5,084 nucleotides of DNA, taken from assembly GCA_019689955.1 (NCBI GenBank), contig JADGGM010000284.1, forward strand, positions 1-5,084, in the 5' to 3' direction. The notes beneath the pieces are model-generated. The model had not been told where the DNA came from. It saw nothing but the letters and a program-made list of their open reading frames with translations, and searched no databases. Position 1 is the stretch's first letter, and each line of letters starts with the position of its first letter. The stretch comes from Gemmatimonadaceae bacterium. GTDB lineage: Bacteria > Gemmatimonadota > Gemmatimonadetes > Gemmatimonadales > Gemmatimonadaceae. Made by a program: the position numbers and the translations under genes. This document shows, one piece after another, positions 1-5,084 of the stretch.

Positions 1-15
1 CCCGGGGGGGCCGCA

Positions 16-46
16 CCCGGCCGCCGCGGGCACATTCCTGGCCGGG
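16..46 (-). terminator. Possible terminator stem after the NmrA-like gene
   Basis: Perfect 7-bp inverted repeat: CCCGGCC at 16-22 and GGCCGGG at 40-46, with a 17-base spacer. It begins about 30 bases past the stop codon of the minus-strand NmrA-like gene, where a terminator is expected. There is no T-run after the stem on either strand, and stems like this arise often by chance in such GC-rich DNA, so the call is weak. The rest of bases 1-76 shows no convincing coding sequence. Confidence 0.25.
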
Positions 47-76
47 CGAGGCGCTCACCATCCTCGAGGCGCGGGT

Positions 77-1030
77 TCAGGAGCCGAGCGGGATCTGGTC
101 CTTGTGCCGGGCCAGCCACTGCTCGAACGTCTGCAGCTCCGGGTTCAATTCACGGGTCCGCGCGACGTCGCGCACGCTGCAATAGTAGTCGTTGAAGTCG
201 CGTTTGAACTGGAACATGTTGCCGAGGTCGTCGGCGCCGGGGAAGCCGAAGTTCCGGTAGACGTCGGGAGAGACGTTGTTGTACCGCACCTCCTCCCCCA
301 GCGCGCGCGTGAACGCCGCCGCCATCTCCGCCCCCGAGAGGTGCGCTCCCGCGATCGCGACCGTCTTGCCGATGAGCTCGCGCCCGCGCTTGAAGATCGC
401 GTACGCGACCTTCCCGATGTCCTCTACCGAGATCGCCGGGAGCTTCTTGTCGTCCATCGGGAAGGTGAGCGCCACCACGCCGTCCGGGCCCCGCTTGGGA
501 CCCAAGCCGAAGTAGATGAAGTTCTCCCAGTAGAACGACGTGACCAGGAACGTCGTCGGCACGCCGGCGTCGCGGAAGAGCTGGTCCGCCTCCCCCTTGG
601 CGTCGAAGTGCGGCACCTTGTACTTCTCCATGAGCGTCGGCATGCGGTCGCTCTCGAGTGGCACCCATTTGCGCGTGTCCTCGAGCGTCGACCAGATCAC
701 GTGCTGCACGTTCGCCGCCTTCGCCGCGCGCGCCATGTTCCCGGCCTGCGCGAGCTCCCGATCGGCGGAGAAGTACTCCCAGTAGTTCGTGACGCAGTAC
801 GCGCCGTACGCCCCGGCGAACGCGCGCTCGAGCGAGCGCTGGTCGTCGAGGTCCGCCTGCACCACCTCGACCCCCGCCGCGGCGAGCGCCTTGGCCTTGT
901 CGGAATCGGGGTGACGCGTGAGCGCGCGGACGGCAAAGGGGGTGTTCGTGTCGGCGAGGATGGCGCGCACCACCCCCCCACCCTGCGCACCGGTGGCTCC
1001 GACGACGGCGATGATCTTCTTGTCAGACAT
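77..1030 (-). CDS. NmrA/HSCARG-family NAD(P)-binding protein
   Basis: A 317-residue atypical short-chain dehydrogenase-like protein of the NmrA family, closest by eye to human HSCARG (NMRAL1), a cytosolic NADPH sensor. What is seen: the Rossmann glycine motif GATGAQG at residues 11-17 after a short beta strand; a TRHP turn at 38-41 after beta-2, where family members read the NADP phosphate; VVQADLDD at 56-63; VTNYWE at 80-85; HFDAKGE at 141-147 followed by FRDAGVP at 152-158; and FGFPGADDL near 261-269 with NMFQF after it. These blocks match HSCARG in order and spacing, and the length is normal for the family. The start ATG at 1030 is supported by a GAGG ribosome-binding site at 1037-1040, six bases upstream. 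The gene is monocistronic here and diverges from the polymerase gene. HSCARG proteins often bind cofactor to sense redox state rather than catalyse a known reaction, so the substrate, if any, is unknown. The family call is firm; the role is inferred. Confidence 0.93.
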   Translation of the reverse strand: MSDKKIIAVVGATGAQGGGVVRAILADTNTPFAVRALTRHPDSDKAKALAAAGVEVVQADLDDQRSLERAFAGAYGAYCVTNYWEYFSADRELAQAGNMARAAKAANVQHVIWSTLEDTRKWVPLESDRMPTLMEKYKVPHFDAKGEADQLFRDAGVPTTFLVTSFYWENFIYFGLGPKRGPDGVVALTFPMDDKKLPAISVEDIGKVAYAIFKRGRELIGKTVAIAGAHLSGAEMAAAFTRALGEEVRYNNVSPDVYRNFGFPGADDLGNMFQFKRDFNDYYCSVRDVARTRELNPELQTFEQWLARHKDQIPLGS

Positions 1031-1077
1031 GTCGGACCTCGACTTTCTTCGTGTCAGGCATGTTTGGCCTCGACCTT
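1015..1077 (-). repeat. Imperfect tandem duplication of an RBS/start region
   Basis: Two 32-base copies lie head to tail with a period of 31: 1015-1046 and 1046-1077. They match at 26 of 32 positions. On the minus strand each copy reads GTCGAGG, a short spacer, ACATG, then YCTGACA and a GAAGA tail. The copy nearer the gene supplies the actual ribosome-binding site and ATG (1030) of the NmrA-like gene. The outer copy keeps the same arrangement with an ATG at 1061 in another frame. Because the outer copy covers the first codons of the longest polymerase reading frame, it also argues that those codons are leader DNA and not polymerase. Confidence 0.7.
1023..1061 (-). promoter_or_regulatory. Possible 12-codon leader ORF overlapping the NmrA-like start
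   Basis: The ATG of the outer repeat copy at 1061 opens a 12-codon frame reading MPDTKKVEVRHV. It ends at a TGA at 1025-1023, five bases beyond the NmrA-like start codon at 1030. It has its own GAGG-type element upstream (GTCGAGGCC, about 1068-1076). The peptide resembles the first residues of the downstream protein (MSDKKIIAV), as expected if it arose by duplication. The overlap geometry would allow translational coupling or competition. No sequence evidence shows that it is translated. Confidence 0.3.
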
Positions 1078-1094
1078 GAGTACGGTGATGCCGG

Positions 1095-1113
1095 CGCCAT
1101 CTTCCGGATGGCG
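1095..1113. promoter_or_regulatory. Perfect 7-bp inverted repeat in the divergent intergenic region
   Basis: CGCCATC at 1095-1101 and GATGGCG at 1107-1113 are perfect complements around the five-base spacer TTCCG. It lies between the divergent NmrA-like and polymerase genes, about 85 bases before the chosen polymerase start. It could be an operator for a dimeric regulator or a hairpin in the leader of either mRNA. No T-run follows on either strand, so a terminator is less likely. No promoter in the 1031-1197 region is convincing; the best plus-strand guess, TGGACC at 1124-1129 with GATACA at 1148-1153, is a poor match to the consensus. Confidence 0.35.
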
Positions 1114-1197
1114 TTCTCGACGGTGGACCTTCGCCAACGACATCTGGGATACAGTGCGCACACTCGGCAGGAAGTTCCCACGCACCTCGATCGGCCC

Positions 1198-3579
1198 GTG
1201 AGGCACCGCACCGACGAGTGGTTGTGGGGGTGGGATCCCACCCCGGGGATCGTCTCCGTCCACGCGACCGCGGACGGCCGCGCGCTCGTCTGGCGGCGCC
1301 TCACCGAAACGGATACGCTGGTCTGCGAGGAGGAGCGCTTCCGCCCCTGGCTCCTCCTCGAGCACATCGAGGACCTCCGCCACCTCGGCCCTCGCCTCGG
1401 CCGCGACGACGATCCGACGGCCCGCTTCCGCCACCGCGAGCTCGATGGCCCGGGGGCGTTGCGCCACCTCGTGAGCGCGGACGACGGTCGCGCCCTCGTC
1501 GCGGCGGTCCTCCGTGGCGCGTCGGATCGGCTGGGGCGGCGCATCACGCACCTCGGGGAGCTGGGCCGGGAGAGCGTGCTCGCCCTCCCCCCCGAGGAAC
1601 AGTACCTCGTCGCCACCGGGCGCACGTACTTTCGCGGGCTCCCCTTCGATCGCCTGCACCGCCTCCAGTTCGACCTCGAGACCACCGGGCTCGATCCGCG
1701 CCGCGATCGCATCTTCATGATCTCGGTGCGCTACCCCACCGGCGACACCGAGGTGCTCGAGGCGGCGAACGACAGCGACGAAGCCGAAGCGGAGCTCATT
1801 CGCCGCCTCGTTGCGCGCGTGCGCGCCGCGGACCCGGACGTGATCGAGAACCACAACCTGCACGGCTTCGACCTCCCTTTCCTCGACCACCGCGCCCGCG
1901 CGCTCGGCGTCCGCCTCGCGCTCGGCCGCATCGACACGCCCGGGCTCCGCCAGCGCGCAGCCTGGCGCGGCGTCCCCGCGCGCCTCTTCGGCGATCCCGG
2001 GGACCGCCGACGCGTTCGGCTCGTCGCGCCGGGGCGCGAGCTGATCGACACGCTCGACGCCGTCCACCGCCACGACTTCGCCACGCGCGAGCTGCCCAGC
2101 CACGGCCTCAAGGCGGTCGCCCGTCACCTTGGGCTCGCCGCCCCCGATCGCGAGTACATCCCCGGCGACCGCATCTACGCCACCTACCGCACCGACCCCG
2201 AGCGCGTGCGGCGCTACGCGACGGACGACGTGGAGGAGGTCGCCGCCATCTCCCGCGTCCTCGGCGGTGCCGCCTATGCGCTCGCGCAGATGGTCCCGCG
2301 CCGCTACGAGCGCCTCGCCGACGCCGGCGCTGCAACGGGCGTGCTCGACCCGCTCCTCGTGCGCGCCTACCTGCGCGCGGGGATGGCGCTCCCCGCGCAC
2401 GAGGCGGGGGACGGGACGCCGCACAGCGGCGCCGCGCTCTATCTCTTCGCCACCGGGGTCGCGCACCGCGTGGTGAAGGCGGACGTGGCAAGCCTGTACC
2501 CGTCGCTCATGCGCACGTACCGCATCGGTCCGTCGCGCGACCGGCTCGGCGCGCTCCTCGCGCTCGTCGACGCGCTCGTCGAGCAGCGCCTCGACGCAAA
2601 GGCCAGAGCGCGCGCCGCCCCGCCGGGCTCCGCCGAGCGCCACACGCACGAGGCGATGTCGGCCGCGCTCAAGATCGTCGTCAACTCCGCGTACGGGTAC
2701 CTCGCGGCCGGCGGCCTCACCCGCTTCGCCGACGTCCACGCGGCCAACGAGGTGACGCGCCGCGGCCGCGAGGTGCTCGCGCTCATCTGCCGCGCCCTCG
2801 CCGAGCGCGGCGTCACGCTCCTCGAGGGCGACACCGACGGCGTGTACTTCGCCGTCCCGCCGACGTGGACCGAGGAGGACGAACGCCGCGCCGTGGCCGA
2901 GGTCGCGGCGCAGCTCCCGCCGCTGGTGCAGCTCGAGCTCGAGGGGCGGTACGCGGCGATGCTCTCGCACGAGCCGAAGAACTACGCGCTCCTCGGCTAC
3001 GATGGAACACTGCGCCTGCGCGGCGTCGCGTTCCGATCGAGCCGGGCCGAGCCCTTCGGCGAAGCCTTCCTCCGGCGCGCGATCGCCCGCCTCCTCGCCG
3101 GCGACGTCCCCGGTGTGCGCGAGGCGTATCTGGCCACCCTCGCCGCGCTCCGCGCGCGCGATCTCTCCACCTACGCCGTCTCCTCGCGCGTGCGCCTCAC
3201 CAAGTCGCCGCGGGCCTACCTCGCCGCGCGCGCCAAGCGGCGCGAGCTCCCGTACGAGGCGCTGCTCGCCAGCGGGCGCACGACGTGGCGCGTCGGCGAC
3301 CGCGTCCGCGTCTACCGCAAGCAGAACGGCGAGGCCGGCCTCATCGGCAGCACCACGGCACCGTCCGATGACGACGCCGCCACGAGCGACCCGCGCGACT
3401 ACGACGTGGACTACTACGCGCGGCTCCTCCGCGCGACCTACGCCCAACGTCTCGCCCGCGCCTTCGCGCCCGCCGATTTCGCGGTGGTGTTCGCCGACGC
3501 CGACCAGCTCGCGCTCTTCGCCACCCCGCTCGACACGATCCGCCCGGTGCTCACGAGCGTCGATCGGCTCGACGAGTAG
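1198..3579 (+). CDS. Family B DNA polymerase with 3'-5' exonuclease
   Basis: A DNA-dependent DNA polymerase with proofreading, about 793 residues, close to E. coli Pol II (783). Numbering from GTG 1198. Exo I is FDLET with D159 and E161; Exo II is NLHGFD with D225; Exo III is YATDD with Y340 and D344. Polymerase motif A is DVASLYPS with catalytic D429; the fingers carry R464 and K468 (RxxxK); motif B is KIVVNSAYG (K492, Y499, G500); motif C is GDTDG with D545 and D547. A template-binding segment, RGVAFRSSR, lies near 608-616. All acidic residues expected for both activities are present. The start is uncertain. The frame is open back to GTG 1051, but codons 1051-1197 have much weaker third-position G/C, overlap a duplicated leader repeat, and precede the family-like beginning DEWLWGWDPTPG. 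No start has a good ribosome-binding site; 842 residues is the alternative. It stands alone with no clamp or repair partner beside it. A repair or translesion role is inferred from Pol II; no LexA box was seen. Confidence 0.93.
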   Translation: MRHRTDEWLWGWDPTPGIVSVHATADGRALVWRRLTETDTLVCEEERFRPWLLLEHIEDLRHLGPRLGRDDDPTARFRHRELDGPGALRHLVSADDGRALVAAVLRGASDRLGRRITHLGELGRESVLALPPEEQYLVATGRTYFRGLPFDRLHRLQFDLETTGLDPRRDRIFMISVRYPTGDTEVLEAANDSDEAEAELIRRLVARVRAADPDVIENHNLHGFDLPFLDHRARALGVRLALGRIDTPGLRQRAAWRGVPARLFGDPGDRRRVRLVAPGRELIDTLDAVHRHDFATRELPSHGLKAVARHLGLAAPDREYIPGDRIYATYRTDPERVRRYATDDVEEVAAISRVLGGAAYALAQMVPRRYERLADAGAATGVLDPLLVRAYLRAGMALPAHEAGDGTPHSGAALYLFATGVAHRVVKADVASLYPSLMRTYRIGPSRDRLGALLALVDALVEQRLDAKARARAAPPGSAERHTHEAMSAALKIVVNSAYGYLAAGGLTRFADVHAANEVTRRGREVLALICRALAERGVTLLEGDTDGVYFAVPPTWTEEDERRAVAEVAAQLPPLVQLELEGRYAAMLSHEPKNYALLGYDGTLRLRGVAFRSSRAEPFGEAFLRRAIARLLAGDVPGVREAYLATLAALRARDLSTYAVSSRVRLTKSPRAYLAARAKRRELPYEALLASGRTTWRVGDRVRVYRKQNGEAGLIGSTTAPSDDDAATSDPRDYDVDYYARLLRATYAQRLARAFAPADFAVVFADADQLALFATPLDTIRPVLTSVDRLDE

Positions 3580-3603
3580 CGGCACGCGAAGCGCACACAC
3601 GCA

Positions 3604-3651
3604 GCGGGCCGTCCTCGGCCGGAGGAGCTCCTCGGACCAAGGGCGGCCCGC
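3604..3651. terminator. Large palindrome between convergent genes, likely bidirectional terminator
   Basis: A 48-base imperfect palindrome centred between 3627 and 3628. The outer arms GCGGGCCG (3604-3611) and CGGCCCGC (3644-3651) are perfect complements. Pairing continues inward with one G-T wobble (3612/3643) and mismatches at 3616/3639, 3619/3636 and 3621/3634. The core GAGGAGCTCCTC at 3622-3633 is a perfect 12-base palindrome. It begins 25 bases after the polymerase stop and ends 28 bases before the complement of the PRC-barrel gene's stop, so it sits where two converging transcripts must end. There is no U-tract on either side, so it would act as a U-less stem or as a block to read-through and an mRNA 3' end protector. 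Confidence 0.6.
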
Positions 3652-3662
3652 GCCGATCCGGC

Positions 3663-3680
3663 GCGCCGTCCCGACGGCGC
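3663..3680 (-). terminator. Second stem at the PRC-barrel gene's 3' end
   Basis: GCGCCGTC at 3663-3670 and GACGGCGC at 3673-3680 are perfect complements. With a realistic loop this leaves a 7-bp stem around CCCG. It starts at the last base of the stop codon (3680-3682) of the minus-strand gene and precedes the larger palindrome in the direction of that transcript. It may add to termination or protect the 3' end. No T-run is seen. Confidence 0.35.
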
Positions 3681-4594
3681 TACGGCGCCCGCGGCTCCTC
3701 GCCCCGCCGTCCCCTCTCCCCACGCGTCTGCTCGATGTCCACGCGCTCGCGGCGGAGGTCGGCTTCCACCGGCCGCGTCTCGCGCGCCACCCGCTTGCGG
3801 ATGATGTACTCCTCCTTGACGACCGGCCGCTTCTCGACGACGGCCTCCTCGGACATCACCGGGATGCGAATCTCTTCTTCCTTGAACTCGCCCCCCTCGG
3901 TCGGTGCCCCGGATGCGGCGCGGCGCTCCACCTCCACTTCCTCATGCGCGAGCGGGACCTGCCGTGTGACGCGCTCGCTCTCCACCGTCTTGCGGACGTC
4001 GACCTCCCCCGATTCCACGGGGCGTTTCCCGACGGCGAGCTCCTCCTCCGCCCGCGGGATCCGCCGCTCCTGCTCCCCCGCCCCCTGCATCCCGCGCCGG
4101 CGGAACAGCTCCTGCTCGCCGAACAGGTCGGGCGTGTAGTACTCGCTCCCGGCCGCCGCCGCAGTCGCGCTCGTTCCAGCCAGCCGCTCGCGGATCTGGT
4201 TCTCGTACTCGCGCGAGAACCGCCCGGCCTCGTACGGCGGAAGCCCGATCAGCGTCTCGGCGCTCTGGTTCGGGACGAGCACGTCGTCACGCTCGTCGTC
4301 CAGCCGCGTGACGCCGACCGGGATGAGGATCGTGCGACCCTTCACGCGCACGACGTTCTCATCGAGCTTCACGATCAGGTAGCGGACGCGCTGCGCGTCC
4401 AGGTCGACGAGCAGATCGTCGACCTTGCCGATCGTCTGGCCGTTCGTGCCACCGGCCTTGACGTCCCACCCGCTCGGATTGGGGTAGCCATCGGCCACCT
4501 CGTAGTCCACGTCGCTGAGGCGGGCGAGACGGGGGGTCGTGGTCGTGCCGGACGTGCCCGCCGTGCGGTCGATGTGCTCTCGGTTCTGTGCCAT
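3680..4594 (-). CDS. PRC-barrel and DUF2382 protein (YsnF/AvaK type)
   Basis: A 304-residue soluble protein with two domains. After a polar, Thr-rich N-terminus, residues about 25-115 form a PRC-barrel-like domain: WDVKAG, then TIGKVDDLLVDLDAQRVRYLIV, then RTILIPVG and a final VLVPN strand. A linker containing YYTPDLFGEQELF (about 152-164) leads to a DUF2382 region at about 178-289, rich in Glu, Arg and Val. DUF2382 here consists of two similar halves, each opening with RIP (178 and 243) and continuing with EE...V.KRPV. A short charged tail ends the protein. There is no signal peptide or membrane segment. ATG 4594 is chosen because AGGAGG at 4602-4607 lies seven bases upstream; the ATG at 4600 is only one base from it. 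A weak TAATAG (-10-like, 4619-4624) lies upstream. In other bacteria such proteins are linked to general stress responses, but no biochemical function is established. The domain call is strong; the role is inferred. Confidence 0.92.
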   Translation of the reverse strand: MAQNREHIDRTAGTSGTTTTPRLARLSDVDYEVADGYPNPSGWDVKAGGTNGQTIGKVDDLLVDLDAQRVRYLIVKLDENVVRVKGRTILIPVGVTRLDDERDDVLVPNQSAETLIGLPPYEAGRFSREYENQIRERLAGTSATAAAAGSEYYTPDLFGEQELFRRRGMQGAGEQERRIPRAEEELAVGKRPVESGEVDVRKTVESERVTRQVPLAHEEVEVERRAASGAPTEGGEFKEEEIRIPVMSEEAVVEKRPVVKEEYIIRKRVARETRPVEADLRRERVDIEQTRGERGRRGEEPRAP

Positions 4595-4601
4595 CTCCAT
4601 A

Positions 4602-4607
4602 CCTCCT
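4602..4607 (-). promoter_or_regulatory. Ribosome-binding site that decides the PRC-barrel gene start
   Basis: The minus strand reads AGGAGG here. It lies seven bases before the ATG at 4594 but only one base before the in-frame ATG at 4600. Ideal spacing therefore selects 4594 and makes the protein two residues shorter than the longest frame. Confidence 0.7.
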
Positions 4608-4668
4608 GACCTCTCCTGCTATTACGCGTTCGGCGCGCGTGCCCACACGGAACACACGTCGTCACGTT

Positions 4669-4683
4669 GCGGCGCTGTGCCGC
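4669..4683 (-). other. Small stem between the membrane-protein and PRC-barrel genes
   Basis: GCGGC at 4669-4673 and GCCGC at 4679-4683 pair around a five-base loop, about 7 bases after the small gene's stop codon on the minus strand. It is a short stem without a T-run. It could cause partial termination or mark an mRNA processing point between the two genes, or it could be chance in GC-rich DNA. The rest of the 96-base gap (4595-4690) shows only the downstream ribosome-binding site and the weak TAATAG box. Confidence 0.2.
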
Positions 4684-4690
4684 GCCTCCA

Positions 4691-4876
4691 TCACGCCACC
4701 GCGCGGACCGCCACGCCCGGCGCGAGCTGCGTCGCGGGGACGGCGCCCGTCGTGATCGCGGGCCGCTGCTGCCGGCTGCCGAAGACGAGCCACAGGATGA
4801 TCGCGAGAACGATCAGTGCTACAATCCACACCCAGGCGCGTGGCCCTCGCTTGGGTTGTACGGGGATCTCGGCCAC
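4691..4876 (-). CDS. Small single-pass membrane protein, function unknown
   Basis: A 61-residue protein that I do not recognise. A short N-terminal part with basic residues (QPKRGPR, residues 7-13) is followed by one strongly hydrophobic segment, AWVWIVALIVLAIILWLVFG, at 14-33. A 28-residue polar and Ala/Pro/Thr-rich tail follows. The positive charges before the helix favour an N-in, C-out orientation in the inner membrane, although an Arg also follows the helix. The start is GTG 4876, chosen because AAGGAGG at 4881-4887 lies four bases upstream. The frame can be extended to an ATG at 4981, but the added 35 residues lack such a signal and do not look protein-like. It is encoded just upstream of, and on the same strand as, the PRC-barrel/DUF2382 gene with a 96-base gap, so the two may be co-transcribed. 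An uncleaved signal anchor is likelier than a secreted peptide, since no cleavage motif is evident. Confidence 0.7.
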   Translation of the reverse strand: MAEIPVQPKRGPRAWVWIVALIVLAIILWLVFGSRQQRPAITTGAVPATQLAPGVAVRAVA

Positions 4877-4880
4877 ACGT

Positions 4881-4887
4881 CCTCCTT
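4881..4887 (-). promoter_or_regulatory. Strong ribosome-binding site for the small membrane protein
   Basis: The minus strand reads AAGGAGG, a near-complete Shine-Dalgarno sequence, four bases before the GTG at 4876. It is the main evidence for the start codon and for this short frame being a real gene. Confidence 0.7.
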
Positions 4888-5084
4888 CGCTGCACGAGCG
4901 AGTGGAAGTCATCCATCGGAGCGTTCGAGCGGACCAGGGCGCGGTCGCAAGGGGCGGGCCACGTATCGCATCTGCTGCCATGTCCCGCCCGGCGCCCGCG
5001 AGCGTATGGGGTCCGCGAGGCGGAGGCCGGCCGAGCCGGGCGCGCCGCCGGCCGCCTCCCCCCGTGGAACGATCCCCCCTTTCC
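4888..5084. other. GC-rich non-coding region at the right end
   Basis: I see no supported gene here. It lies upstream of the minus-strand small membrane-protein gene and should hold its promoter, but no clear -35/-10 pair is visible. A GC-rich inverted repeat pairs GGAGGC (5022-5027) with GCCTCC (5054-5059), and further internal GGCCGG/CCGGCC pairing is possible. It could be the terminator of a gene lying to the right or compositional noise. A run of seven C's follows at 5057-5063 apart from one T at 5057. Confidence 0.3.

Noticed and set aside
1..76. The tail of another gene entering from the left
   Set aside because: All plus-strand frames are open across this short stretch, but none shows recognisable protein sequence or a stop that would mark a gene end. 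Too short to support.
1054..1143. A 29-codon minus-strand ORF upstream of the NmrA-like gene, starting at ATG 1143
   Set aside because: It has no ribosome-binding site. Its end simply repeats the peptide pattern of the duplicated leader (KVEAKHA beside KVEVRHV), so it is more likely a by-product of the duplication.
1031..1197. A LexA box controlling the polymerase, as for E. coli Pol II
   Set aside because: I looked for CTGT-N8-ACAG and GAAC-N4-GTTC patterns and found neither. CTGGGATACAG at 1144-1154 is only a three-base palindrome around five bases.
104..1201. A 365-codon plus-strand frame antisense to the NmrA-like gene
   Set aside because: The minus-strand protein has clear family motifs and a ribosome-binding site. 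The plus-strand product is Arg/Val-rich without recognisable domains.
1218..3371. A 717-codon plus-strand frame inside the polymerase gene
   Set aside because: It is an out-of-frame shadow with Pro/Arg-rich low-complexity translation and no motifs.
1054..3723. An 889-codon open frame on the minus strand
   Set aside because: It lies antisense to the polymerase, whose motifs are unmistakable. Long open antisense frames are common in GC-rich genes because stop codons are rare. The translation is low-complexity Arg/Ala/Glu/Val.
3002..4609. A 535-codon plus-strand frame spanning the polymerase end and the PRC-barrel gene
   Set aside because: It overlaps two well-supported genes in the wrong frame and strand, crosses the palindrome, and has low-complexity Ser/Arg/Ala content.
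4877..4981. An extended 96-residue form of the small membrane protein, from ATG 4981
   Set aside because: There is no good ribosome-binding site before 4981, whereas GTG 4876 has AAGGAGG right upstream. The extra 35 residues are unlike a folded or signal sequence.

Overview
The window is very GC-rich bacterial DNA, with strong G/C preference at third codon positions inside genes. It holds four protein genes, no RNA genes, no insertion sequences and no CRISPR array. It looks like chromosome of a high-GC environmental bacterium. The stand-alone family B polymerase together with a PRC-barrel/DUF2382 protein would fit Gemmatimonadota or a similar soil lineage, but this is a guess from gene content; nothing in the window fixes the taxon.

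Layout from left to right. (1) Bases 1-76 are non-coding and hold a possible terminator stem. (2) Bases 77-1030, minus strand, encode an NmrA/HSCARG-type NAD(P)-binding Rossmann protein. (3) Bases 1031-1197 form a divergent intergenic region. It contains an imperfect tandem duplication (about 31-base period) of the NmrA-like gene's own ribosome-binding and start region, and a perfect 7-bp hairpin. (4) Bases 1198-3579, plus strand, encode a complete family B DNA polymerase with all exonuclease and polymerase motifs. The reading frame stays open back to 1051, but the extra 49 codons look non-coding. (5) Bases 3580-3679 separate two converging genes and carry a long, nearly perfect palindrome, probably a two-way terminator. 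(6) Bases 3680-4594, minus strand, encode a PRC-barrel plus DUF2382 protein of the YsnF/AvaK stress type. (7) Bases 4691-4876, minus strand, encode a 61-residue single-pass membrane protein just upstream of it. (8) Bases 4877-5084 are non-coding and GC-rich.

The genes do not form one evident pathway. The minus-strand pair at the right (small membrane protein, then PRC-barrel/DUF2382) may be co-transcribed and may act in envelope or stress physiology. The polymerase is probably an accessory or repair enzyme, by analogy with E. coli Pol II. The NmrA-like protein is probably a redox sensor or atypical reductase. I do not see a clearly new biological system. The most unusual signals are the duplicated translation-start region before the NmrA-like gene, with a 12-codon leader frame overlapping the real start, and the large palindrome between the convergent genes.
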